NCBI GenBank assembly: GCA_023386885.1
Contig: JAEWIX010000043.1
Coordinates: 1 to 38,544 of the forward strand
Direction: 5' to 3'
DNA length: 38,544 bases
Source: Pseudomonadota bacterium
Lineage (GTDB): Bacteria; Pseudomonadota; Alphaproteobacteria; Rhizobiales; Xanthobacteraceae
A program made the position numbers and the translations under genes. This document shows, one piece after another, positions 24,566-32,803 of this stretch. The notes beneath the pieces are model-generated. The model was given only the letters and a program-made list of their open reading frames with translations, was not told the DNA's origin and searched no databases. Numbering within the stretch: the stretch's first letter is position 1; every line of letters begins with the position of its first letter.

Positions 24566-25327
24566 TCAGGCGCTTTCGGTCTCCTCGGTCGGATACACCC
24601 CGCGCAGCACCTCCTCGAAATGGCTCTTTACCGACTCGTTGCAAAGGCAGGCCCGCGCCTGCAACGTGGCTCGATCGCGAACCAGAATCGCGCCCCGTCG
24701 GGTTTCAAGCACACCCTCCGCCTTGAACGCCTGGACCACCCGGCTCGCGTAGCTGCGGCCGACGCCAAGCATGGTGGCCAGTTGCTCGTGGGTCAGCACC
24801 ACCCGATCGTTGTCGGTCCGCTCCATGGCTGCGATGATCCATTTCGCCGCCCGCTGCTCGATGGTGTGGATGGCGTTGCAGGCCGTCGACTGAAAAAGTT
24901 GCGCCACCATGCAATCCGCATAGCGCGCGAACAGATTACGCAAGGTCGCCGACTGCATCTTCGCCGCCTCCAGCGCGCCGACACGCAAGCGGACGAACGG
25001 ACCGCCGAATTTCACGGTGATCCGCGAATAGGCCGGCAGAAAACCCTGGCTGACGATGCCACCGACCGCGCCTTCGCGGCCGATCAGGATCGTCTCCACG
25101 TCGCGGCCGTCTTCGTTGGCGATGAGGTAGGAGGCGAGGCTCGGCCCACAGGGGAAGTGCACAACCGCGACATCGTCCCCCGGATTGTAGAGCAATTCCC
25201 CGCCGGGGAGCACGCACGGCTCAAGGTGCGGAGCCAACAACGCGTAATCCGCCCTCTGCATCTTGCGCAGCAGATTATTGGACGGCCGCGCCTTAGCGTC
25301 GTTGGCGACCGGTTGATGCATATCCAT
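24566..25327 (-). CDS. Crp/Fnr family transcriptional regulator
   Basis: 253 residues. An N-terminal cyclic-nucleotide-binding-like beta barrel (about 25-145) carries 'GGELLYNPGDDVAVVHFPCGPSLASY'. A long dimerisation helix follows, then a C-terminal winged helix of the Crp type with recognition region 'TMLGVGRSYASRVVQAFKAEGVLE'. There is no N-terminal four-cysteine set as in Fnr, so an oxygen-labile [4Fe-4S] cluster is unlikely. The effector is unknown. ATG 25327 is chosen for AAGG six bases upstream; the frame remains open to 25651 but overlaps the divergent response regulator leader. It is transcribed divergently from the single-domain response regulator and ends at an intrinsic terminator. 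Confidence 0.88.
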   Translation of the reverse strand: MDMHQPVANDAKARPSNNLLRKMQRADYALLAPHLEPCVLPGGELLYNPGDDVAVVHFPCGPSLASYLIANEDGRDVETILIGREGAVGGIVSQGFLPAYSRITVKFGGPFVRLRVGALEAAKMQSATLRNLFARYADCMVAQLFQSTACNAIHTIEQRAAKWIIAAMERTDNDRVVLTHEQLATMLGVGRSYASRVVQAFKAEGVLETRRGAILVRDRATLQARACLCNESVKSHFEEVLRGVYPTEETESA

Positions 25328-25546
25328 CGCTGACCTTTCTGGCGGGCATCCTAGACCGGCTCTTCTCATCGGAATGTTCACAAGTGAACAGACAGACGCC
25401 TGACAGGTGTGGTGGGTTCCATCCGGAACCGGATTTGTGCTTTCAGGCATCTTCGGCACGCCGCGCCATTCCGCTGCTTTCAAAAAGTCCAACGGATGCC
25501 GTGCCTTCGCCCGGTTCATGCCCTTTCGCAGAAAGTTGCCTTCGCC

Positions 25547-25906
25547 ATGCCGAACGACGTGCTGATTGTCGAAGACGACGCCATCATCGCCATCGATTTC
25601 GAAGCAACGATCATGGAGTTGGGGATTCAGCAGGTGCGGACAGCCGCCCATGCGACCGAGGCGCTGGCAATGATCGCCGAACGCGTTCCGGACTTCGCGT
25701 TGCTCGATGTCGGTCTCGGCAACGATACCAGCTTCGAGGTGGCCGACCGGCTGGATGCGCTGAAAATTCCGTATGCCTTCGTCACCGGCTATCGCGCCGA
25801 CGCCGCCCTGGCGGGCCGGTTTGTCGGTAAGGCGGTGCTGAGCAAGCCATGCCTGCGCGAAGAACTGGAAGCAATCCTACGCGGCAGCCCCGAGCCCGCG
25901 GAGTAA
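25547..25906 (+). CDS. single-domain response regulator (CheY-like receiver)
   Basis: 119 residues consisting only of a receiver domain. The acidic pair D10/D11 in 'VEDDAIIAID', the phosphoacceptor D54 in 'ALLDVGLGND', the conserved Thr in 'FVTGYRAD' and the Lys in 'LSKPCLREELE' are all present, so it should accept phosphate. There is no output domain, so it may act as a phosphate shuttle or by protein contact. Its sequence type resembles the alphaproteobacterial receivers paired with HWE/HisKA_2 kinases, but no kinase lies next to it. The gene is divergent from a Crp/Fnr regulator 219 bases away. ATG 25547 is chosen because the domain begins there; the ribosome-binding site is weak. A 7-bp hairpin (25896-25916) spans its stop codon. 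Confidence 0.85.
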   Translation: MPNDVLIVEDDAIIAIDFEATIMELGIQQVRTAAHATEALAMIAERVPDFALLDVGLGNDTSFEVADRLDALKIPYAFVTGYRADAALAGRFVGKAVLSKPCLREELEAILRGSPEPAE

Positions 25907-25934
25907 CTTTCCGCGGACTCATCGTTCGCAATAG

Positions 25935-27494
25935 CTATCCGATCTTCGGATCGAGCTTGGTCGACCATAGCAACGCGTCGGCACGGTCGCGCAGGCTGAC
26001 CGTCATCTGTCCCGACGCGCCGTCGATGTGAACGTGGCCGAAGAACTGCATACCCTCCGTCGGCGGCAGGTTCTGCCGGCCGGCACCGGGCGCTTTCACG
26101 AAGCGCACTTCCGGCCCGAAGGTGTTGTCAAGATCGGCGGGGCCGAAGGTGCCGGCATGAAACGGTCCGGAGACGAATTCCCAGAACGGCTCGAAATCCT
26201 GAAACTGCGCCTTGTCCGGATTGTAGAAGTGGGCGGCCGCATAATGCACGTCCGCGGTCAGCCACACCGTGTTGGCGATGCCTGCGTTCTTGATGAAACG
26301 CAGCAGGTTCGCGATCTCCAGCTCACGGCCGCGCGCCGGACCGTCGCCCTGCGCGACCGCTTCCGAGCCGCGCTTGTTGGGAGCATCGTCATAGACAATC
26401 AGGCTGATCGGCATGTCGGAGGCGATGACTTTCCAGGTCGCCTTCGAAGTCAGCAACTCGCGCTTCAGCCACGCCAGTTGATCGGGGCCGATGAAGTAAC
26501 TGTCGGGCCCATACTCCGTTTGCTGGTTCGCGCCGTTCGGCCCGCGATAGCTGCGCTCGTCGAGCATGAAAACATCGAGATGCGGCCCATAGTGAATGGT
26601 ACGATAGATGCGGCCCGGCTCCTGGATGCTTTCGCGGATCGGATACATCTCATGGAAAGCTCGCGCGCCGCGCGCGGCAAGCAATGGGATATCGCGCACC
26701 TTGTAGGCCGCCGGCAGTTCTTTCGAGAGCGACCAGTTGTTTGAGATTTCGTGATCGTCCCACTGCACGAAGATCGGCACCTCGGCATTGAAGGCGCGAA
26801 CGTGCTCGTCAAGCAGATTGTATTTATGCGCGGCGCGAAACTCGGCGAGCGTTTCCGCGACCTTGGCCTTCTCCTCGACGACGACGTTCTTCCACACCTT
26901 GCCGTCCGGCAATTTCACCTCGCTGGAGATCGGCCCATCTGCATAGATGGTGTCGCCGGAATGCAGCAGGAAGTCCGGCTTGTGCTTGCGCATGGTAGCG
27001 AAGGTGAACATGCTGCCGTCGTCGGGATTGATGCCCCAGCCCTGCCCCGCGACATCGCCGCCCCAGACGAAACTGACATCGCGGCGGCCTGCCGGCGCGG
27101 TGCGGAAGCGGCCGATCACCGGCTCACTTTCAACGCTGGAGTGCGAGAGATCGCGAAACTTGACGCGGTAGAAGATATCCTGATCCGACGGCAGATTGTC
27201 GATCAGCAGCTTCGCGGTGAAGTCGGTTTCCGGCAGCGCCGCGATCGGCGGCAGCGCCCGCGCATTGCGAAACGATTCCGTGGTGGAAACCTCGACCAGC
27301 ATCTGCGAGGGACGATCCGCACGCGACCAGACGACGCCGCCATCGATGCCGACATCGCCGGACTGCACGCCATGGCCGATCGACGGACGATCCGCCGCAC
27401 GGCTGAGATAGGGCATCGCCATATTGCCGGCGAGACCGATGCCGGTGGCGGTCGCGGTGGTGAGAAAGCGGCGGCGGGACAGGCGGAACGTCAT
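25935..27494 (-). CDS. phoD: Tat-exported alkaline phosphatase D (PhoD) family phosphodiesterase/phosphatase
   Basis: 519-residue periplasmic or secreted metallophosphatase. The N-terminus is a Tat signal peptide with 'SRRRFL' at residues 6-11 and a weakly hydrophobic segment to about 35. PhoD metal-site motifs follow in order: 'WGGDVAGQ' (about 144-151), 'LLHSGDTIYADGP', 'VQWDDHEISNNW' and 'TADVHYAAAHFY'. The known activity is Ca/Fe-dependent hydrolysis of phosphate mono- and diesters to supply phosphate. Start ATG 27494 is fixed by a strong AAGGAGG (27500-27506) five bases upstream; the frame could extend 11 codons further. No Pho box was recognised. It is convergent with the response regulator gene. 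Confidence 0.93.
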   Translation of the reverse strand: MTFRLSRRRFLTTATATGIGLAGNMAMPYLSRAADRPSIGHGVQSGDVGIDGGVVWSRADRPSQMLVEVSTTESFRNARALPPIAALPETDFTAKLLIDNLPSDQDIFYRVKFRDLSHSSVESEPVIGRFRTAPAGRRDVSFVWGGDVAGQGWGINPDDGSMFTFATMRKHKPDFLLHSGDTIYADGPISSEVKLPDGKVWKNVVVEEKAKVAETLAEFRAAHKYNLLDEHVRAFNAEVPIFVQWDDHEISNNWSLSKELPAAYKVRDIPLLAARGARAFHEMYPIRESIQEPGRIYRTIHYGPHLDVFMLDERSYRGPNGANQQTEYGPDSYFIGPDQLAWLKRELLTSKATWKVIASDMPISLIVYDDAPNKRGSEAVAQGDGPARGRELEIANLLRFIKNAGIANTVWLTADVHYAAAHFYNPDKAQFQDFEPFWEFVSGPFHAGTFGPADLDNTFGPEVRFVKAPGAGRQNLPPTEGMQFFGHVHIDGASGQMTVSLRDRADALLWSTKLDPKIG

Positions 27495-27499
27495 CGGTG

Positions 27500-27506
27500 C
27501 CTCCTT
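27500..27506 (-). promoter_or_regulatory. strong ribosome-binding site of phoD
   Basis: AAGGAGG on the minus strand, five bases before ATG 27494. It is a near-perfect anti-16S match and decides the start in favour of the position that places the twin-arginine motif at residues 6-11. Confidence 0.85.
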
Positions 27507-27579
27507 GGAATCGTTCGAGGGAGGCACCTTCTATGCCGAGGCTATCTGACAGCCGCGGGACGTTTGCGTGACAGATTGA

Positions 27580-29070
27580 CTACGATGAACTGGTGATCAA
27601 CTGCACGTTGGCCTTGAGGGAATCCTGAGAGGCATTGGGCGGCAATGTCGCCAGCCACATCTTGCGATCCGCCACCGCGTTGTGGAACTGCTCCAGCGCG
27701 ATGCTGAACGCGGTCAGCACACCCTGCTCGATGCCGCCGCACTCGAAGCAATCCAGCGTCGAGCGAAGAATGTCGTCGGCTTCGGCCTGCATGCGATCGA
27801 GTTCCTCGATCGAGTCGCTACGCCGCGCCAGCGCCAGCATATCGAGCAGGCGGCCTCGGTGCGAAGTGTTGCTGGTCCGCTCGTCACGCTTGAAATAGCT
27901 CGCGAACCAGGCGCCCAGCGATCCCAGCGCCGACAATCCCATCAGCGCCCACCAGATGTAATCGCTGTAGCGATCCATGAAGGATTTTTCTTCGCCATCG
28001 ACATAAGCGGCGGCGCCGGGATGCGCCGGCAACACGGCGTCCTTGTCGGTGTCAGGCGTTTCGATCTTCGCCGCGAGCGGAAAGTCGGTCGCCACTTCCT
28101 GCCGGATCGCAAAAATCTCCCGGGTCAGCGCCGCCACCGTTGCTTCGGACAAGGTGTCCCGCGCCACGATATGATAGCCGAAACTGATGGTCTTGATTTC
28201 GCTCTGGGGACGTGCCGGCGCGCCGCCGAAAACTCCGGCGGGAATCTCCGCCGTGTCATACACCGGGTTATTCTGCACGATGGCATCGGCCGCATCGATC
28301 GGCAGGAAGATGGGCGTGCCGGCATCGCGCAACGCCGCCGCGATGGTTTCCGAAATCAGCCGGCCGCCAATCGGACCCGCCGCGAGATAGGCATCGGCCT
28401 TGTGGTTCCGAATAGCGTCGGAGATCTCCGACGGCGCGAACTGAACCACCGTCACTTTATCGGCCTCGACGCCATACTGGCCCAGGATGAGATGGAGCAG
28501 CTTCACGTTTGCCTGCGTCCGCCCGATCACACCGATACGGTGGCCAGCGAGTTGCGGGATGCTGGCAATTTTCCCGGCGTCACCTTGTCCGGCCGAATCC
28601 ACCCTGGGCGACGGCACCAGCAGCATCACGACATTCTTGCGCAACGTCGCCACCGCCTGCGCATTCTTCGGGATGTCGAGATCGCCGCGAACGACGGCGA
28701 GATCCGCCGTGCCGTCCTTGATCGCCGTGGCACTGGCGCCGATATTCTCGGTGAGCACCGGACGCAACCGAACCGACTCGTGCTGGCGCGCGAACACCTG
28801 CGCCATGGTCTGGATGACCTTGACATCGTCGCTGTTAGTGGGCCCGACCGCGATCCGCAATGTCACCGGGCGCATGGCGAAGTAATAGGCGCCGGCGACA
28901 AGCCCGATCAGCGCCAGCGTGCCCGCCAGCGTGATCAGCATGACCTTTCGTTTGGCGGAACGCGGCGACAGCGGCGCGGGGCCGCTCTCGCGACCATCGG
29001 CGTCGCGGCGTGTGCCCCCCGGGGCGGTGCTTTCGCTCAATGTCGGCAGCCCGATCGTGTCAACAGTCAT
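27580..29070 (-). CDS. TAXI-type solute-binding protein with two membrane segments and a C-terminal cytoplasmic domain
   Basis: 496 residues. A cytoplasmic leader (about 1-40), a membrane helix at 43-64 and a TRAP-TAXI-like periplasmic binding domain at about 70-355 ('TLRIAVGPTNSDDVKVIQTMA', 'IKDGTADLAVVRGDLDI', 'APSEISDAI', 'YHIVARDTLSE'). A second membrane helix at 371-393 is followed by a 103-residue tail, predicted cytoplasmic, with 'DCFECGG' (C441, C444). TAXI proteins normally bind organic acids for a TRAP permease and carry a cleaved signal. This one is anchored at both ends and has no permease gene nearby. It may instead be a receptor or signalling protein. ATG 29070 has GAGGAG directly against it, so the exact start is uncertain; 29145 is the open alternative. 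Confidence 0.82.
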   Translation of the reverse strand: MTVDTIGLPTLSESTAPGGTRRDADGRESGPAPLSPRSAKRKVMLITLAGTLALIGLVAGAYYFAMRPVTLRIAVGPTNSDDVKVIQTMAQVFARQHESVRLRPVLTENIGASATAIKDGTADLAVVRGDLDIPKNAQAVATLRKNVVMLLVPSPRVDSAGQGDAGKIASIPQLAGHRIGVIGRTQANVKLLHLILGQYGVEADKVTVVQFAPSEISDAIRNHKADAYLAAGPIGGRLISETIAAALRDAGTPIFLPIDAADAIVQNNPVYDTAEIPAGVFGGAPARPQSEIKTISFGYHIVARDTLSEATVAALTREIFAIRQEVATDFPLAAKIETPDTDKDAVLPAHPGAAAYVDGEEKSFMDRYSDYIWWALMGLSALGSLGAWFASYFKRDERTSNTSHRGRLLDMLALARRSDSIEELDRMQAEADDILRSTLDCFECGGIEQGVLTAFSIALEQFHNAVADRKMWLATLPPNASQDSLKANVQLITSSS

Positions 29071-29234
29071 CTCCTCGCGAATGGCTGGCAATCGAGCGGC
29101 CAGACGAAAACCGCCAGAGGAACGCTTGGAACCTGTTTGGTGCAATATTGTGGCATGGCGCGAAGCTGCGCATTTCGATGCTAGAATAAAGTTCGCGTGA
29201 AGAAGGCGCGAGGAACCAGCGCGGAGGTACGGTC

Positions 29235-29540
29235 ATGGTGGAGCGGTTGTCGCGGGAAGAGCGCGTAGCGGTATTGAAGGAACTCAAGGGGTGGGCCGAG
29301 GTCCCGGGCCGAGACGCCATCAGCCGGACCTTCGTGTTCAAGGATTTCAACGAGGCGTTCGGCTTCATGACGCGGGTGGCGCTGGCCGCCGAGAAGGCCG
29401 ACCACCATCCGGAATGGCGCAACGTCTACAAGACCGTGGAGGTCGTGCTCTCCACCCACGATGCCGGTGGCGTCACCGCGCGCGACGTCGATCTGGCGAG
29501 GGCTATGAACGCCGCCGCGGCGCAACTCGGCGTCGCGTGA
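29235..29540 (+). CDS. phhB: 4a-hydroxytetrahydrobiopterin (pterin-4a-carbinolamine) dehydratase
   Basis: 101-residue cytoplasmic enzyme that dehydrates 4a-hydroxytetrahydrobiopterin, recycling the pterin cofactor of aromatic amino acid hydroxylases. The family signature is plain: 'FNEAFGFMTRVALAAEKADHHPEW' with the catalytic His pair, followed by 'NVYKTVEVVLSTHDAGGVTARDVDLA'. The length is normal. ATG 29235 follows GGAGG by seven bases. No phenylalanine hydroxylase gene is adjacent; in many bacteria the enzyme is present without one. The upstream region is shared with the divergent TAXI-type gene. Confidence 0.94.
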   Translation: MVERLSREERVAVLKELKGWAEVPGRDAISRTFVFKDFNEAFGFMTRVALAAEKADHHPEWRNVYKTVEVVLSTHDAGGVTARDVDLARAMNAAAAQLGVA

Positions 29541-29633
29541 TCGCGACTTGTACCGGCATCGGCGCATGACCAAATAGTGGGCATGAAGCTTTTGGCCCCG
29601 GCTGTATTGCCACACCATTCAGGGAATCTTGCG

Positions 29634-30029
29634 ATGGCGACCGAGCAGACCATGGACTTTGAGCCGGCCTCGCGTCTGGCGGAAGATCCTGCGCGGGTGC
29701 GCAAGGAATTCTGGAAGAAGTTGAAGCGCGTAGCAGCGAAGTTGCCGTTCGTCGAGGATTTGCTGGCAGCTTATTACTGCGCGTTCGACCGACAGACGCC
29801 GCGCCATGTGCAAGCGGCGCTGCTTGGCGCACTGGCTTATTTCATCCTGCCATTCGATTTCATGCCCGACCTGATGCCGGTGCTGGGCTTCACCGACGAT
29901 GCCGCGGTGCTCGCCACCGCGCTCCGCATGGTTGCCAGCAACATCAAACCCGTGCACCGGGATGCCGCCCGCGCGGCCTTGTCGCGCGGGCTGGAAGATG
30001 ATGCAGCGATGAACGACGGCGGCTCATAA
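29634..30029 (+). CDS. YkvA family (DUF1232) protein
   Basis: 131 residues. A charged N-terminal helix region is followed by the DUF1232 hallmark 'GALAYFILPFDFMPDLMPVLGFTDDAAVL', a hydrophobic segment with 'P-x-D-x-x-P-D' type acidic positions. These small proteins are membrane-associated and of unknown function. ATG 29634 has AGGGA about eight bases upstream and is preferred to the earlier 29577 and 29583. It follows phhB by about 93 bases on the same strand and is convergent with the quinone oxidoreductase gene, 12 bases apart. Confidence 0.85.
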   Translation: MATEQTMDFEPASRLAEDPARVRKEFWKKLKRVAAKLPFVEDLLAAYYCAFDRQTPRHVQAALLGALAYFILPFDFMPDLMPVLGFTDDAAVLATALRMVASNIKPVHRDAARAALSRGLEDDAAMNDGGS

Positions 30030-30041
30030 CATCACGCATCC

Positions 30042-31016
30042 TCACGGATGCAGGATCACCTTGCCCATCGCCTGACGGCCGGCGAGTACCTTCAGCGCGT
30101 CGGCGGTCTGCCCCAAGGGGAAGGTGCGGTCGACATGCGATGAGATTTTACCCTCGGCCGTCCATTGCGCCAGTCGCTCGAGATTGGCGCGGTTCTTCGC
30201 CGGATTGATCTTGGTCCATGCGCCCCAGAACACGCCGCGAATATCGCAACCCTTCAGCAGCGCGAGGTTGAGCGGCATCTTCGGGATTTCGCCGGCAGCG
30301 AAACCGATCACCAGAAAGCGGCCCTCCCAGGCGATGGCACGCAGCGCGGCTTCCGAATAGCTGCCACCGACAGGATCATAGACGATGTCGACGCCCTTGC
30401 CGCCGGTGAGCTTCTTCAAGCCGTCCTTGAGGTCTTCCTTGCTGTAGTTCAGCGTCAGTTCGGCGCCGTGCTCTTTCGCGAACGCCAGCTTTTCGTCGGA
30501 CGAAGCGCAGGCGATCACCTTGAGCCCCAGCAGCTTGCCGATTTCGCAGGCGGCGAGGCCGGTGCCGCCGGCGGCTCCCAACACCGCGAGCGTCTCGCCC
30601 GGCTTCGGGCTGGCGCGATCTTCCAACGCGTGCAGCGTGGTGCCGTAGATAATGGTGATGCCGGCAGCGCGGTCGAAATCGAGATTGTCCGGAATCTTGA
30701 TGATAGCCGAGGCCGGCAGCGCGATTTTCTCGCGCGCGCCGTTGTGCCCGCACGACGCCATCACGCGATCGCCGACCTTGAGATCGGTGACGCCCGCGCC
30801 GACGCTCTCGATCACGCCCGCGACTTCCGCCGACGGCGAGAACGGGAACGGCGGCTTGATCTGGTACTTGCCCTGAATCATCAGGAGATCGAAGAAATTC
30901 AGCGCCGCCGCCTTGATCGCGATCACTGCCTCGCCGGGACCGGCGACCGGATCGGGAATATCCGCCAGCACGAGACCGTCGGGGCCGCAATATTGGGAGC
31001 AGAGGATGGCTTTCAT
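30042..31016 (-). CDS. NADPH:quinone oxidoreductase family protein (zinc-independent MDR)
   Basis: 324-residue cytoplasmic medium-chain dehydrogenase/reductase of the quinone oxidoreductase branch. A GroES-like N-terminal domain has 'AALNFFDLLMIQGKYQIKPPFPF' in place of the zinc-binding residues of alcohol dehydrogenases. A Rossmann domain follows with 'VLGAAGGTGLAACEIGKLLG' and the NADPH-type 'ACASSDEKLAFAKEHGAE'. The C-terminus 'GRQAMGKVILHP' is the family ending. It reduces quinones or enone substrates with NADPH; the specific substrate is unknown. ATG 31016 has CAGG about seven to eight bases upstream. The frame is open for another 160 codons but that part is the antisense of the neighbouring SDR gene. 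Confidence 0.9.
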   Translation of the reverse strand: MKAILCSQYCGPDGLVLADIPDPVAGPGEAVIAIKAAALNFFDLLMIQGKYQIKPPFPFSPSAEVAGVIESVGAGVTDLKVGDRVMASCGHNGAREKIALPASAIIKIPDNLDFDRAAGITIIYGTTLHALEDRASPKPGETLAVLGAAGGTGLAACEIGKLLGLKVIACASSDEKLAFAKEHGAELTLNYSKEDLKDGLKKLTGGKGVDIVYDPVGGSYSEAALRAIAWEGRFLVIGFAAGEIPKMPLNLALLKGCDIRGVFWGAWTKINPAKNRANLERLAQWTAEGKISSHVDRTFPLGQTADALKVLAGRQAMGKVILHP

Positions 31017-31187
31017 GAACACACCTGAAGTTGCCAGACGGGCTGGATGACACGCACGAAGCGGAATGATGAGACTTTCTGCCGGATTTGGCCGCAGGCT
31101 ACAATCTGATTCGAAAGTGGCGCGCGTTGCAAGATGCACGGCAAGCCGCAACTCGCGGTTATTCCGGGTCGTGGAAGGATTCAAACG

Positions 31188-32042
31188 ATGTTCGAAAAGA
31201 CTTTGCTTGCAGGCAAGCGCATTCTCGTCACCGGCGGCGGTTCCGGTCTCGGCGCGGCGATGGCGAAACGCTTTGGCGAACTTGGCGCGGAACTGACGAT
31301 CTGCGGACGACGGCGCGAGATGCTGGACGCGACCGCGCAGCATTTGCACGACGAGACCGGCGCGACAATTCACGCCATGCCGTGCGACATTCGCGATGCT
31401 GCGGCCGTCGACGACATGATGGATGCAATCTGGCGCGATGCGCCGCTCGACGTGCTGATCAACAACGCCGCCGCGACCTTCATCGCGCAAAGCGAACATC
31501 TGTCGCCGCGCGCGGCGGACGCGATCCTCGCACCGACATTACACGGCACGATGTATTGCACGCTCGCCGCTGGCAAGCGCTGGATCGAATCGAACCATCG
31601 CGGCGTGGTGCTGAGCATTCTCTCGACATCGACGATTACCGGCCGCGCCTTCACGGTGCCGTCGGCGATGGCAAAGTCCGCCGTGCTGGCGATGACCAAA
31701 AGTCTCGCAGTGGAATGGGGGCCTAACGGCATTCGCCTTGTGGCGATTGCGCCCGGCTCGTTTCCGACACCGGGCGCGTCGGGACAATTGCAAGCCAAGA
31801 GGCGCAGCGACAGTGCTGCAAGGAATCCGCTCGGACGCGTCGGCGACCATGGCGAGCTGGCCGATCTCGCAAGCTTCCTGATTTCCGATCGCGCCGGTTA
31901 CATCAACGGCGAGATGGTGGTGCAGGATGGCGGCGCGCATCTGCGCTCGTCCGGGGCCGAGGATCTGCTGCAATGGACTGACGCGCAATGGGCCGAGCAG
32001 CGCGCGGCCGTGCACGCCCGCAACAACATGACCAATCGGTAA
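31188..32042 (+). CDS. short-chain dehydrogenase of the 2,4-dienoyl-CoA reductase (DECR) type
   Basis: 284 residues with the SDR fold: cofactor loop 'TGGGSGLG' (15-22), 'GRRREML' typical of NADPH use, and 'NNAA' (92-95). Instead of the usual YxxxK, the active-site region reads S159-A-M-A-K163 in 'FTVPSAMAKSAVLAMTKSLAVEWGPNGIRL'. That closely follows the SxxxK segment of mitochondrial 2,4-dienoyl-CoA reductases. The extra Tyr those enzymes place 11 residues earlier is Ser here. It probably reduces an enoyl- or dienoyl-CoA in unsaturated fatty-acid breakdown, but the missing Tyr makes that an inference. ATG 31188 follows AAGGA by eight bases. It is divergent from the quinone oxidoreductase. Confidence 0.85.
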   Translation: MFEKTLLAGKRILVTGGGSGLGAAMAKRFGELGAELTICGRRREMLDATAQHLHDETGATIHAMPCDIRDAAAVDDMMDAIWRDAPLDVLINNAAATFIAQSEHLSPRAADAILAPTLHGTMYCTLAAGKRWIESNHRGVVLSILSTSTITGRAFTVPSAMAKSAVLAMTKSLAVEWGPNGIRLVAIAPGSFPTPGASGQLQAKRRSDSAARNPLGRVGDHGELADLASFLISDRAGYINGEMVVQDGGAHLRSSGAEDLLQWTDAQWAEQRAAVHARNNMTNR

Positions 32043-32146
32043 TCGCCATCATCGGCGTAAAATGCTATGTCCGCCTCATGCAGATTCGAGACAACACACG
32101 ACAGAGCCATCTTCCAGTCACCAAGCAACGCAAACGAGGGCCGGCA

Positions 32147-32692
32147 ATGTCGGTGCGGAGGACGTTGATTCTTCTGGCAGGCGCGATGCTGTGCGCGAGT
32201 TCGACGGTTGCGCTTGCACAGCGCGGCGCGAAATCCGAATCCAGCGAGCCGACGCTGCTCGGACAATTCGGAAGCTGGGGCGCCTATACCGCCGCGCCCC
32301 ACGGCAAGAAGGTCTGCTTCGCGCTGGCCAAGCCGTCATCCTCGAAAACCAATCCGCCCAATCGGCCGCGCGATCCCGCCTATGCCTTTATCTCGAGCCG
32401 CCCGGCTGAGAAGGTCGTCAACGAGGTCTCGATCATGCTCGGCTATCCGGCCAAGCCCGGGTCGGAATCGACGCTCGAGGTCGGCAGCGGCAACTACGCG
32501 ATGTATACTCAGGGCGACGGGCTCTGGATCAAGAATGCCGCGGAGGAGGAGAAGCTGGTCGAGGCGATGCGTAAGGGCGCCGACATGACCGTCAAGGCCG
32601 TCTCCAGCAGGGGCACCCAGACCACCGACGTGTTCTCGCTCAAGGGGCTGTCGCAGGCGCTGGACCGCATGGCGCAGGACTGCCGCCGGTAA
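32147..32692 (+). CDS. IalB-like (invasion associated locus B) secreted protein
   Basis: 181 residues. A signal peptide (about 1-26, ending 'VALAQ') precedes an IalB-type domain: 'FGSWGAYTAAPHGKKVCFALAKP' at the start, 'DPAYAFISSRPAEKVVNEVSIMLGYP' in the middle, 'LWIKNAAEEEKLVEAMRKGADMTVKA' and a final 'GLSQALDRMAQDC'. The two cysteines (in 'KVCF' and 'QDC') may form a disulfide. The IalB name comes from Bartonella erythrocyte invasion, but in environmental relatives these periplasmic proteins are widespread and of unknown role. ATG 32147 follows GAGGG by about six bases. The gene is about 100 bases past the SDR stop on the same strand. Confidence 0.8.
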   Translation: MSVRRTLILLAGAMLCASSTVALAQRGAKSESSEPTLLGQFGSWGAYTAAPHGKKVCFALAKPSSSKTNPPNRPRDPAYAFISSRPAEKVVNEVSIMLGYPAKPGSESTLEVGSGNYAMYTQGDGLWIKNAAEEEKLVEAMRKGADMTVKAVSSRGTQTTDVFSLKGLSQALDRMAQDCRR

Positions 32693-32719
32693 CCTGCCGG
32701 AGATTTGACCGGCGCGAAC

Positions 32720-32786
32720 GGCCGGATTCGGCCATTTGCGCCTTTCCAGCGGGCCTGGGAAAGCCTATTTGGAGCGGGATCGCTCC
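32720..32786. promoter_or_regulatory. two small hairpins in the rlmN leader
   Basis: Between the IalB-like gene and rlmN are GGCCG-GATT-CGGCC (32720-32733) and GGAGCG-GGAT-CGCTCC (32771-32786), the latter ending 17 bases before the rlmN ATG. Neither has a T-run. They may influence termination of the upstream gene or rlmN translation, or be chance GC-rich dyads. Confidence 0.35.
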
Positions 32787-32803
32787 TTAACAGACCGAGT
32801 TCC

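Noticed and set aside
25896..25916. 7-bp hairpin across the response regulator stop codon as a terminator
   Set aside because: CCGCGGA / TCCGCGG is a clean stem but has no T-run on either strand, so I noted it only in the gene entry.
31017..31499. 160-codon upstream extension of the quinone oxidoreductase
   Set aside because: The true family start is 'MKAILCSQYCGPDG' at 31016. The extension is antisense to the start of the SDR gene.
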